From assembly GCA_025677825.1 (NCBI GenBank), contig JAIXMO010000031.1:300341-364340 (forward strand): a stretch of DNA of 64,000 bases. Reading direction: 5' to 3'. Position 1 is the stretch's first letter, and the number at the start of each line of letters is the position of its first letter. Shown here one piece after another: positions 54,591 to 64,000 of this stretch. Source of the stretch: Helicostylum pulchrum. Its lineage: Eukaryota > Mucoromycota > Mucoromycetes > Mucorales > Mucoraceae. Under the pieces are notes generated by a model. The model searched no databases and was not told where the DNA came from. It saw only the letters and a program-made list of their open reading frames with translations. The position numbers and the translations under genes are program-made.

Positions 54591-57367
54591 ATGAGTGATC
54601 CAGTGAAGAGACAAAGAGAGTCTTCTATACTTCAATCATCGTCACCCGATCCGGGTATCATACAAGTTAAACTTTTAATAGAGTAACAACAACAGTCAAA
54701 ACAAAAAAACAAAAAAAATCTCCTAAAAAAATATGCATACTTTCTGTTATATAGAAAAGATTATGTATTACAAACGTGGAAAAATGGTTTAGGAAAGACG
54801 GAAGAAATAGCTATTTATCCACCAGAAAAGGACTTTGTGAAAGACGAATTCTTTTGGAGATTAAGTAGTACTTGGATGCAAGGTGATTGTAATTTCTCTG
54901 TATTTCCCGGATATGATTGGTAAACTTCTTTTTTTTTTAAAAAAAAAAGACTAATTTTTTTTTTGCATAATAATAGTACTACCGTAGTTTTACCAAGCGA
55001 AACAAATTCTTCGTTTGCTTTATCTCATCGAGGATGCGAATCTTCTACTAAAGTACAACCTTTATTTCCATATTCATGGCAAGGTGAATGGTAAAAACAG
55101 AAAAGAAAAAACTTATTCTCTTAAATTTTAGGAGAATTAAAAATATATTTGTATAGGACAACAACTTGTAAAGTAGTAAACGCGCCAGTAAAAAGTCTTC
55201 AATTTATACTGAAAAGAAAATCTGGAAATTCTCAAATACGCGTTGAAAAGATCGGGGCCTTTGAAACAGATCTTCAAGGTGACGTGGATTCTGGAAAGAA
55301 CATGTTGTTTGGTGCGTTTGCTCTTGTGTATGTAGTAGAGGGATATATCAGCGTATTACTGGACGAAAATCATGCGCATGAACAAAAACATGTTTTGAAG
55401 ACCGGTGAGACTTTGTTTGTTGAACGAGATGAAGATGCAAGTCCCACAAGTATCTTGATGAAGGCAACTACAAACCGAGGTTTAGCTCCATTTAACGGCA
55501 TTGGTACAAATAAAAAGAGAAAACAGTAATAAAAAACAAATACTAATTATATATATGTGTATAGAGGCTACGGTTATTGTTATCCAAATAGAGGAAGGAA
55601 AAACATACGGTGGTATACTTCAAAAGCCAGTTTCAGATGTTAACGGTTCACCTTCTCCCTCCGTCAACCACGGTATCGTTCCTAGTCAAAGACGTGAATC
55701 CAACCGCCGTCCTAGTTTAATTGTTTCATTAGAAGAAGATATTGAAAAACTTAACCAATTACATATTAGCAACAACGACGACGACAATAAAGAACCAACT
55801 GTGATTGAAAACGAAAGACGCGATAGTTTAACAGGAATTGATCCTAATGGAATTTATGAGCCGCCTGCTTTTGCATTAATGCATAAAGACACAGATATGC
55901 CACCACCGGTCATTCGCGATAGATTAGAAGTCGATGAGTTTCCTTTAAACGCAATTAGTACAGCATGGATAAAGATTATGACGCAAGGGTTAAGCGAATG
56001 GATCAAACTTCCAATCATTGTGTGTCGTGGTACAGAAGATGGGTAAGATATTTCTACGAAACGACAATAAAGCTAATTCCTTATCAGTCCAGTTGTAGGT
56101 ATTACAGCAGCAGTGCATGGAAATGAGTTAAACGGAGTTCCTTGTATTCACAGGTAAATAAATAACAACAACAAAATATGTAAACATTTCTCATATATAT
56201 ATATGTATATATATTAGAGTTGTTTCTCAGATTGATATCAACAAATTAAAAGGAACTGTTGTTGCTGTACCTTGTGTTAACGTATGGGGTTTTCTCAAGT
56301 TTCAAAGAGAATTTGCTGATGGACGCGATTTGAACCGGCAATTCCCGGGTAAAGAAGATGGTTACGCATCTCAAGTTTATTGTTATCATTTGATGAGTAA
56401 AATAATATCTCAGTTTAATTATATGATTGATTTACATACTGCAAGTTTTGGTCGTGCTAATTCATATTATGTTCGCGCTGACCTGGTATATACATATAAA
56501 GTGACTAGAAAAAAAAAGTAACGCTTCTAATTATTATTATTACTTTAAAAAGAATGATCCAATTGGTGCTATTATGGCAAAACTTCAACAGCCCCAAATA
56601 TTGTTACATAACTCTGGACAAGATGGTAAAAATGATACGGTAATAATTAAAAATATCTAATATAAGAAAATAGGCACGTTACGATCAGCTGCAGCAGCAC
56701 GCGGAATTAAAGCAATTACAGTGGAAATAGGAAACCCGCAAACGTTCCAAGATCACTATGTGCAGGTACGAATATAAAATTAAAAATAATACTATTATGA
56801 TGACGCTAAACTTTGTATGAATATAGTGGTCATTTATGGGTGTGATGCGTATCTTGGATCATTTTGGCATGTATCCTATATCAAGTGTTAATGCAAATGA
56901 AATTAGTGGACATAATGCGATAGAAAATCCTTCGGGACCACTTAATACGGTATTATGTTCTAGAGGGTTTTGGGTAAGGTGTTATTTATCATGATGAAAC
57001 ATAAAAAAAAAATGGTTAATTTTATATATATATATATTGTTTGACAGCTGTATACAAAGACGGGTGGATTGTTAGAGGTGTATCCTGACGTAAATAAGCT
57101 TGTTAGAAAAGGAGAAATTATTGCACGTATAAAAAATATGTTTGGAAATGTTGTTGAAGAATATTTCTCACCTTGTACTGGAGTTGTAAGTTTACATACA
57201 TACATACATACACAAACAAAAAGAAAAAACTAGGGCTTAACGTTTGTAATTAGATTATTGGACGTAGTTCTAATCCAGTTGCAATGTCTGGTGATCGTAT
57301 TGTTCATATGGGAGTAATAAAGAAGACAGGAGAAGTATTAGCTAAGGCAGCAAAAGAAAATTATTAA
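54591..57367 (+). CDS. HutD-domain / aspartoacylase-AstE fusion protein
   Basis: Twelve exons (54591-54682, 54755-54919, 54977-55090, 55157-55503, 55565-56042, 56088-56153, 56218-56485, 56553-56625, 56674-56765, 56827-56973, 57048-57185, 57254-57367) sum to 697 residues. Residues about 1-245 are a HutD/Ves cupin ([62 protein letters not shown]). Residues about 300-697 are a zinc carboxypeptidase-like deacylase of the AstE/AspA family ([43 protein letters not shown]). A stop at 55527-55529 would end the first domain, but splicing 55504-55564 (61 nt, GTACAA...TATAG) bypasses it and keeps frame, giving [17 protein letters not shown], the expected last strand of the cupin. Alternatively two genes with a 25-bp gap exist (second start ATG 55555). 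Confidence 0.75.
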
Positions 57368-57482
57368 AAAATAAATTTATTGTGTAATACAAAAATACAA
57401 AAGAGGAAAATAAAGTATATGCTTGGGGTATAAAAATAGCATTAAATTTGTTTGGTATATTTACAGGGTAAAATCTCTTAAT

Positions 57483-58067
57483 CTAGTGTAATCTACTTGG
57501 ACGAGGAATAAAATTATGCTTTTCACTATAGTGGTAAGCGCTATCACCATGCGTATGACTATTACTATGATGATGACTATGATTATGACTATGTTGATGT
57601 TGATGTTGAATACCCATATAGTGAGGGGATCTAATATCTGCCAAGTGATGTTCGTGATGTATAGAACTAGAACTAGAAGATAATCCAGATCTAGATGAAT
57701 ACTCCAAAGAGGGTATACGAGATAGATCAACATGTTTTTGTCGTACTACTTTCTTGTTATCACGCTGATTTAATAATATTTTTGCTTCTGCTTCATAATC
57801 CCTGTTAGGGTCAATTGGTTCTGGTTCTTCTGTAAAATATCCCAACTCTTCAAAGAATATTTGAAATGAAGTAATTATACAGTGATTATCTTTATCAATA
57901 ATAGTTTCTTCTGGTGTTAATGATAGAATATGAAATAAATTCTCTTGACATTCTGAATCATCAATCCAATTTGTTGCACTTTCTTCATAGTCTTGAGGTG
58001 ATTGAGGGTATGAATCATTATCTTCCTCTGGTGTTAAAGAAAAGAATATAAGTGGAGGTAAAGACAT
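57483..58067 (-). CDS. His-rich protein of unknown function
   Basis: Single exon, 194 residues. The N-terminus has an unusual repeated element, FFSLTPEEDND and HILSLTPEETI, then acidic stretches (EELGYFTEEPEPIDPNRDYE). The C-terminal third is Ser-rich (SRSGLSSSSSSIHH) and then strongly His-rich (QHQHQHSHNHSHHHSNSHTH, about 18 His within 40 residues), which may bind metal ions or be low-complexity. No family is recognised and no membrane segment is seen. It converges with the fusion gene (116 bp between stop codons) and diverges from the GST gene. Confidence 0.6.
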   Translation of the reverse strand: MSLPPLIFFSLTPEEDNDSYPQSPQDYEESATNWIDDSECQENLFHILSLTPEETIIDKDNHCIITSFQIFFEELGYFTEEPEPIDPNRDYEAEAKILLNQRDNKKVVRQKHVDLSRIPSLEYSSRSGLSSSSSSIHHEHHLADIRSPHYMGIQHQHQHSHNHSHHHSNSHTHGDSAYHYSEKHNFIPRPSRLH

Positions 58068-58326
58068 TTTATTTTATTTTTGTAGCAAGTAAAGAAGTAA
58101 GTAGAAATAAAAAGAAAAAATAAATCTAGCCTATTTATATTCAACTAATCAACGGAAATTCAAGGAACCAAAAATGCAAAGAGAAGCCAATTAGTTACTA
58201 GGTGACCAATTGTTACTTGTCCAATCAAGTGAAAGGACGGAATCTTATCAGTAGTCCCCCTATGATGAGTATAAAAAAATACCCCCTCAGCCATCTGACT
58301 TTTTACTCCTTTATTTATTTTTTCCC

Positions 58327-59297
58327 ATGGCTCAAATCAGATTTTACGACCAACCTGGCCTTATCTGGTCTCCTAATACCTGTAAAACTCGTTTTGCATT
58401 AAACGTAAAAGTATGTACATATGTATACAGTAGTACTATATACAGTAGCAGTAGTAAGTAGTAAATTATTATTATATAATTTAGAATATTCCTTATGAAA
58501 CAAAATGGGTGAATTTTGGAAATTTACATACCATCATTCCTTCTATCACGTAAAATAATTAAAATGTTGCTTTATTGTGTATTATTATTATTAATGCGCC
58601 ACCATAAACAAATATTAAATCTGGTAAAAGGCCTACTGTACCAATTATTGAAGACTTGACTCATGATAATAAACCAGTACAAGGTTCTTGGGACATTGCT
58701 GTTTACCTTGAAGAAGCTTACCCGATACACCAAGCTTATTTCATGGTAACATTGGTTTACATAAATTCTTTTACGACTATGCTAATTCGAAGATTATTCC
58801 TTTCCTTTTCAAATTGGTCGTGGTTCGTATTGCTGATAAATGTGGTCGTCCTCAAACTGCTAAATGGTTTAGAGTAAATAGAGAAAAGGGTTTTGGTCAA
58901 ACTTTAGAAAGTTTTTCTGGACAATTAAGTGATAATACTACTGCTTTAAAGGACGCTTTAACTCCTGTTTATAAGGTTCTTAAGCAATATTCATTTATAA
59001 CTGGTGACAAAGGTAACAAAAAGCGCACACGCACACACATCTCATACAACAACTAATGTAAATTATTCCATAGTTGGCTTCGCTGATGTTACACTCGCTT
59101 CTTACTTTGTTATGGTTCATGCAATTGAGCCAGAAAAATTCGAGTTGATTTTGAATATTTTCAATGATGACATTTTCCGTAATTGGTGGAATCGTACGGA
59201 ACAGTATCGTGCTGAAAACAATGATGCTCGTTTTACTTTTAATAATCTAATAATAAAAAATTGGATTTATACAAAAAAAAATGATGCTCGTCTTTAA
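58327..59297 (+). pseudogene. Glutathione S-transferase-like gene with a one-base frameshift
   Basis: Exons 58327-58410, 58485-58549, 58631-59012 and 59074-59297 carry MAQIRFYDQPGLIWSPNTCK TRFALNVK, NIPYETKWVNFGNLHTIIPS I, TVPIIEDLTHDNKPVQGSWD IAVYLEEAYP and, in another frame, LFHGNIGLHKFFYDYANSKI I, then VGFADVTLASYFVMV. The order is that of GST N- and C-terminal domains (Ure2/GstA-like). The reading frame breaks at about 58721-58724: TACCCGATACACC should be a codon longer by one base to give YP-DTPS. Exon lengths sum to 755, one short of a multiple of three. It is either a recent pseudogene or a sequencing error in the C run. If intact it would be a cytosolic GST of about 251 residues. Confidence 0.7.
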
Positions 59298-61324
59298 CGG
59301 CAAAATTACTTAATAAAGCAATTTTCTTTTTCTCCGATTATTTTACACATTTTGCTTTCTTTTTTCCCACAAACATATTGTACTTTATTAATAGGTATAT
59401 CCTTTAACCTATTAAGTACTTGATATCTCACTAAAGAGTTACACATCAATTGACTCATCTAACGGAGTCCAATGTACTTTTGTGGGGTCATACGTTTACG
59501 TACATTGAGAGGGGATCCCCCCAGGATTCTGTGTCATATACAAAAAGTGTCTCGCTTTTCTTTATTGATCAGATGAATCTGACATCACCAGATCAAACTA
59601 ATAATTTGAGAAGAAGAATCTCTATTTTGAAAGCCGCTTTTCCTCGTTTATTTTAGTCGAGATTATAATTTATAAGCTTTAAGAGTTAGCAGATATGACG
59701 AGTAAAAAGGCTCTCTCAAATAGGATACAAAAAGTCATTTAATAATGATCTCCTAATTTAAGATACCTTGATGATCTCTCTCCACCCCTTCAACATGACA
59801 GCTTCCTTTTTTCTTTTTTGGCAGCAAAAGTTTAGCTTTTTGGAAGCAAAAACGTGACTCTAGCGAAACAGCTCCCCCTTCAAGTATCGTGATCAAACTA
59901 TTTTCGGATCACTCACACGCAAGAAGCAGACTTTACCTGATTACACAGTGTCACTAAGTCTCTTCCTAATAAGGTTAAATAGCTTGGATACCAGAAGATA
60001 GAATGACAGGGAAACATCTTCAAATCACGATAATCATCTCTACAAGTGCATATAAAATCCAGCAGTCTTTTTCATTTTACACGTCGCAATCATATGTTTG
60101 GTTAATGGTTCATGGGGGGGGGGGTTTTGAAAACTTTACGCAGGTGTACTTTTTTTTAAAAATGAATCCTAACATATGTTCTATTACGTCTTATGACCAT
60201 AACATTCTGCTTTAAATATACAAAATATTGATATTTACCTATTCCAAATTGAAGAAATATATCGGACCGAATCTATGTTTATACCCGCTTATCGTGTTTA
60301 TTGTTTTATAAAATCTTATCAAAGCAGTACCCGTTAATATTTTTAATTTAAATATCGCGGTTTGGCTTAAGTCAGCGTATTATAAATGAACGAATCGGAA
60401 TCAATAATCTGATTGGGTCATCTTTTCCTATATGGCTCATTCAGATTTGTCGCTTCCCGCCTTTATAGCTTATAAGTCTCGATTTTTTAATATAAGGGAA
60501 GCTTTTATTAAAATCGAATTACGTTTCAAATGTGCTTCCAATACTCTAAACAGATGAAAACTCGACCAACCAAAGGTAATGTATACATACATATATATTT
60601 ATATATAATGGTAATCTGGTATCAAAACCAACGTTTGGGTGTTGCGCTTTTTGTAAAAGCATGCCTACATATCATCTTATTTGGTAAGCCATTTTTTTTT
60701 TTTTTGATCCTGTGAGTCTTCCTTTTAGTTACTAAGATACACTTGCAGCCCTTTTGAGCTCGTGAAGTATTAAAACAAAAAAGTGATTGCGACATTTTTT
60801 TTTGTAAGCAAACGATAAGAAAAGAGAAAAAAAACTATGATTAAGAACATGAGGCTACAGATGTCTAGGCTATATATAATGTTTTACATGTCACGTTTAA
60901 ATCATCTACCCCCAAAGAGTCTCAGAAAATACAACGCCGTAGTTATAAGAGGAAAATAAAATTCGCCAAGTAGTAAACCATGCGTTTTCATCATTTATCA
61001 AAGCAGAAAAAAAAATGATCATAGCACCATTACTTATAATTTGCTAATATATATGACAAATTCTATTACGTTTAATTAATACGCAATATATCGTGCTAAC
61101 TACAGCCTGAAGTGATTAAATATATTCTTCCAGCGCAATAAATCAAAATAAACTTCTTTCGATCCATTCTGGAAGCAGGTACAACAAGTACATTTAACCA
61201 CACCAGTTTCTATTTAGAGATGTGGCGTATATGTATTTATCATATACGTGACACGTGGCTTTTGAGCGAAAGTCCAAGTAGAAAATTTTTCAGGTACCTT
61301 ATCTCGACTGAAAAGCATATACTT
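59298..61324. other. Gene-poor region, no gene seen
   Basis: Two kilobases of AT-rich sequence with scattered frames of fewer than 75 codons and no coding texture. Notable are a G11 run at about 60115-60124, a T8A7 junction near 60148, and many A/T runs. No transposase or tRNA was recognised. Confidence 0.5.
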
Positions 61325-61508
61325 TGTTACGCCCAGAATTTAAGGTAACACAAACCTTAGATTTTCCTATAAATACCCCTTTCTTTTTTAAATCGAAACG
61401 AGAACGAAAGTTCTTGTTAATAAATAAGTTTCCCAAATATCCTACCTGGTTTTTCTAAGTTATCCCTTTATAATTCCTCTCTGACCAACTCCCATTTGTT
61501 TTGTAACA
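61325..61508 (+). mobile_element. Possible solo LTR (Ty3-like)
   Basis: A 184-bp unit begins TGTTACGCCC and ends TTTTGTAACA, so its ends are inverted (TGTTAC/GTAACA) as in LTRs. Inside are TATAAATACC (about 61371-61380) and A/T-rich sequence that could serve as promoter and poly(A) region. No coding sequence or second copy was found nearby, and no target-site duplication was recognised. This is a pattern-based call. Confidence 0.4.
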
Positions 61509-63042
61509 TTTTTTGGAGAACAACAGACCTAGGATTAACTGTCGATACTTCATTACCTTTAGCATATTAAACTCTTTTATTTTATTCTTTGTGAATCTAT
61601 TTCAGCCCTCAACCCAAGCTTGGATCGAGTTGAGGAAAAAATAAATCACCAAACTCACTGGGAGAACCCAAGTTACTATTCTAGTACTTGCGTTTTTAGA
61701 ATAAAATACAGCAGTTTCATTAGAAAAAAAAGTTTTAACGAAGACAAATGAGAATTTTTTTTTTTTTTACCTGCAGTTATTTAAATTGCCTGAGGTGGTT
61801 TGCTTCCCTGGGACTGATGCTATAGTACAAACACGTGTTTAAAGTAGTTATCCAAGTCGTTCAGAAATAATATATCAATGAATACATATGATTACTTATC
61901 TTTATAATATACGTATAAGAGCAGATGGTATTTTTGGGCAGGTAAACCATTTGTGTTTACATATACTAAACGCTGGCATCAGTAAAACCCCCTCTCCATT
62001 CTTTTTTTTTTAAAAAAAATTCCCTATTCTAGAGGAGAAGAACGAAAAAGATAACCAAGCAGTAAAGTATCAGCTTAAAAATACCGTAACGCCAATCACA
62101 TAACAAAGACATTTACCAACAGGAGAGAACGTTACCAAACAAATGACGACATTTACCAAACAAGCGAAATCACCACTAAACAAAAAAATACATTTGCTAA
62201 ACAAGAAAATATAGTTAATACTTACCAAACAAGAACGAAATTTACCAGTGACAAAGCATCCATTAGAGTTCAAGTAAACAAAGCATAATAGGGTCCAAGT
62301 ATAGTAAGAGCTTCTTTGGCAATAATAGAAAGGTAAATAACAAGAATTCGTCGTAGCAAAAATATTTCGCAGCGCTTACCAAGGAGTAGCCCTTTTCTCA
62401 AGTATACCATCACCCAACTTTGGCAGCAGAAGCATAACAGTAAAAAAAAATTAATCGGTATAAGAAGCCGATCGGCAGAAGAAAGTAAATCAGCAAAAAG
62501 TAGACATTAAATACGGAAGGGCCACGAAGAAACTGTTCATAAGAATAGATAGCATCAGTATAAGAAGAAAAGCCATACAATCTATTATTTATATACGTAC
62601 AAAATATAAAAGACCAGCAGCGAAAGTATGTGTATCATTTACCGTGTATAGTTATAAGAGAAATGTTTAGAGAAAGAAAAAAGAGAAAAAAAAGGGACAG
62701 CATCTTAGTTTATTTATATTTAATTGTGATTTATTATTGTGGTCAGTTACGTATTGTATAAAAAAAAAAAGTCTTAATTTTTTTTTTCAAAAATAACCAT
62801 TTTCGAAGGCAAAACAATATTTTAAACAATATTTTGGATATGATTTGCAGGAATAGTATGTAAGTATTTTATGTTCGAATGTTTCGGTAGAGCTTGTAGT
62901 TGTCATTATTAAAGCTGGAGTAACTTTACGCCGTATGTTACTAATTTCATACTTACCCATTTTTATAGTAGATTTTTTTTTTTTTTGTATTAAGTGTAAA
63001 CTTTATTGATTCATTAAATGAGGGGAAACTTAAATAAAAAGA
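61509..63042. other. Gene-poor region with inverted repeat and minisatellite
   Basis: Contains CCTCAAC...GTTGAGG (61607-61613 and 61629-61635) flanking the palindrome CCAAGCTTGG (61614-61623), a T9A7 junction near 62007-62022, a degenerate short tandem repeat (annotated separately) and no coding frame. Confidence 0.5.
62100..62258. repeat. Degenerate minisatellite of about 17-25 bp units
   Basis: About seven imperfect copies of a unit with the core TTACCAAACAAG (variants TTTACCAACAGG, GTTACCAAACAAATG, TTTACCAAACAAGCG, CACTAAACAAAA, TTGCTAAACAAG, CTTACCAAACAAG, TTTACCAGTGAC). The units vary in length, so it is not a codon repeat. Confidence 0.6.
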
Positions 63043-63405
63043 CTAGTTGGGCAAGAAAAGTTGGATAATTGAGCTCCATTTTTCGGTAGTGGTATGATTT
63101 GACTTAAAATTATTAATGGCATTATTATGATCGTGTTGGAACATTTGATAAGCGGCTATACTAGACCAGGATTTCTCCTGTATGACGCAAAACCAGTGGT
63201 GTTTCCAGAGGGTAGAGAAAGCAGTTCCGACTATGACTAGTATATCATTTGGTAACGGTTTCATCTTATGAGATAATACAGCCGGAAATTGTCTTTGGAT
63301 ATCAGGTCCTAATTGCTTGATAACCTTCTCTTCGGTACCCCGGAAAGTTTCTTGCCTGTCGGTTTGGGTATTATATTTTTTGCATTTATATCGAATTGTC
63401 ATCAA
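63043..63405 (-). CDS. Transposon-related ORF fragment (DUF6729-like)
   Basis: A 120-codon open frame reads MMTIRYKCKKYNTQTDRQET FRGTEEKVIKQLGPDIQRQF PAVLSHKMKPL and continues GTAFSTLWKHHWFCVIQEKS WSSIAAYQMFQHDHNNAINN. The segment YKC...C(K/Y)...F......LPP.VQRQFPA.LSHK resembles the DUF6729 domain found next to transposase domains in fungi; the Cys of the second pair is Tyr here, so the zinc site is incomplete. No neighbouring transposase is visible, and the frame ends early. It is probably a decayed element, with low certainty of family. Confidence 0.4.
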   Translation of the reverse strand: MMTIRYKCKKYNTQTDRQETFRGTEEKVIKQLGPDIQRQFPAVLSHKMKPLPNDILVIVGTAFSTLWKHHWFCVIQEKSWSSIAAYQMFQHDHNNAINNFKSNHTTTEKWSSIIQLFLPN

Positions 63406-64000
63406 GTCGAAGCCCCTACAAAAAAAAAATTCGGATAATTTTCTTTTGGAAATCTAATGTTTGTCCCACAATCGCGAACAAATGTCTAACTTTGCATAAT
63501 TCCGCCCCTTGTTTTTGTCCCTTGAAGCTTACGTAAATTACTTTGCGGAAAACAAAAACAAAAAAGTAGCCCCTAAGCCAGTCTTGTTTTTAAAAAACAA
63601 GGTCTCTTATTGCCGAGAAAACTAGCTACCCGTTTTAGTAGATCTCAACTTTCGGGTTATACAATAGAAAAGATCTGATACCTAAGAGATAAGGCAGCAG
63701 GTTCAATTGGCTAGCTAGAAATATTAGTTTTAATTTACTTGTAGATCTAAAAAGTGGTCTTCATCCATTGCAAATATCTAAATATACGATAGTTTGATTT
63801 TTTAACAACGAGGGAAAAAAATATTGAAACTCTGCAGAGCTAAATTTTCTGGCACGTTTATAATGGCTACTTCTTTACATAGCGCATAAACTAATAAAAA
63901 AAAAGTTAACCAAAGCTAATTTTACCGAGTTTTTTTTTTGAAATCGATCTTACTGTAAGTAATATAGCTTTGTTATTAGTTGCACAATTTGTTCAAAAAA
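63406..64000. other. Right-edge spacer, no gene seen
   Basis: No coding frame. There is a perfect palindrome CTTGTTTTTAAAAAACAAG (63583-63601) and a GGTTCAATTGGC-like stretch near 63700 that resembles a tRNA B box but lacks the matching A box and acceptor stem. Confidence 0.45.

Noticed and set aside
55501..55565. Separate start of the deacylase at ATG 55555
   Set aside because: Possible, but the fused model keeps the cupin's last strand, uses a canonical 61-nt intron and an exact phase match, so fusion is preferred.
57461..57733. 90-codon minus-strand frame rich in Ile/Tyr/Val
   Set aside because: It overlaps the His-rich protein gene in another frame and its composition is an artefact of CAT/AAT-type repeats.
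63690..63715. GGTTCAATTGGC resembling a tRNA B box
   Set aside because: No matching A box, anticodon arm or acceptor stem could be folded around it.
1..64000. CRISPR arrays, bacterial operons, phage genes
   Set aside because: No regularly spaced direct repeats, no ribosome-binding-site-led gene strings, and intron-rich eukaryotic genes throughout.

Overview
The window is eukaryotic and looks like an early-diverging filamentous fungus, most likely Mucoromycotina (Mucorales type). It is very AT-rich. Genes carry many short (about 50-80 nt) GT-AG introns, with 12 exons in one gene. Gene content is fungal (TEF1, Nuf2, a STYX-type phosphatase, Ndc10/Crypton-like recombinase relics, a Fanzor/TnpB-like relic). 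No tRNA, rRNA, CRISPR array or bacterial operon was seen. Exon coordinates were worked out by hand from splice sites and reading-frame continuity; in almost every multi-exon gene the exon lengths sum to a multiple of three.

Layout. 1-5.7 kb: end of a SUN-like (Slp1/SUCO) gene, an HCNGP/SAP30BP-like gene with an 11-nt microexon, a Pos5-type NAD(H) kinase and an EMB8/ABHD-type esterase, all on +. 6.9-10.8 kb: a large SH3-RasGEF (Cdc25/Sos type). 11.5-13.2 kb: TEF1 (EF-1alpha), with codon use clearly unlike its neighbours and with tandem repeats in its last intron and downstream. 13.8-15.5 kb: decayed tyrosine-recombinase (Crypton-like) sequence in two related copies. 16-26 kb: a birth-and-death cluster of F-box/LRR-like genes (three intact, two pseudogenes, one N-terminal fragment). 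26.1-32.5 kb: a class III CoA-transferase (SUGCT-like), a NUDCD1-like gene and a RINT1/Tip20-like tethering gene. 32.6-37.4 kb: a dead Tc1/mariner transposase, a STYX-like phosphatase that keeps the catalytic cysteine, and another recombinase relic. 37.7-45.1 kb: an ACS-family MFS permease, a newly spotted 34-residue CCHC zinc-knuckle gene split over three tiny exons, a GSI-like glutamine-synthetase-family enzyme, a CENP-K/Sim4-like coiled-coil gene and a small secreted peptide. 45.6-49.6 kb: Nuf2, a recombinase fragment, and an NAPE-PLD-type metallo-beta-lactamase-fold phospholipase. 49.9-54.2 kb: a broken Fanzor/TnpB-like RuvC nuclease locus. 54.6-59.3 kb: a HutD-aspartoacylase/AstE fusion gene, a His-rich unknown protein and a GST with a one-base frameshift. 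59.3-64 kb: gene-poor sequence with a possible solo LTR, a degenerate minisatellite and a transposon-like ORF.

Most intact genes are single-copy housekeeping functions, and no metabolic cluster is evident. Two kinetochore-type genes (Nuf2 and a CENP-K-like gene) sit about 1 kb apart. The accessory parts are dominated by decaying mobile elements and the F-box family. A recurrent T(n)A(n) homopolymer junction lies in introns and spacers throughout the window.
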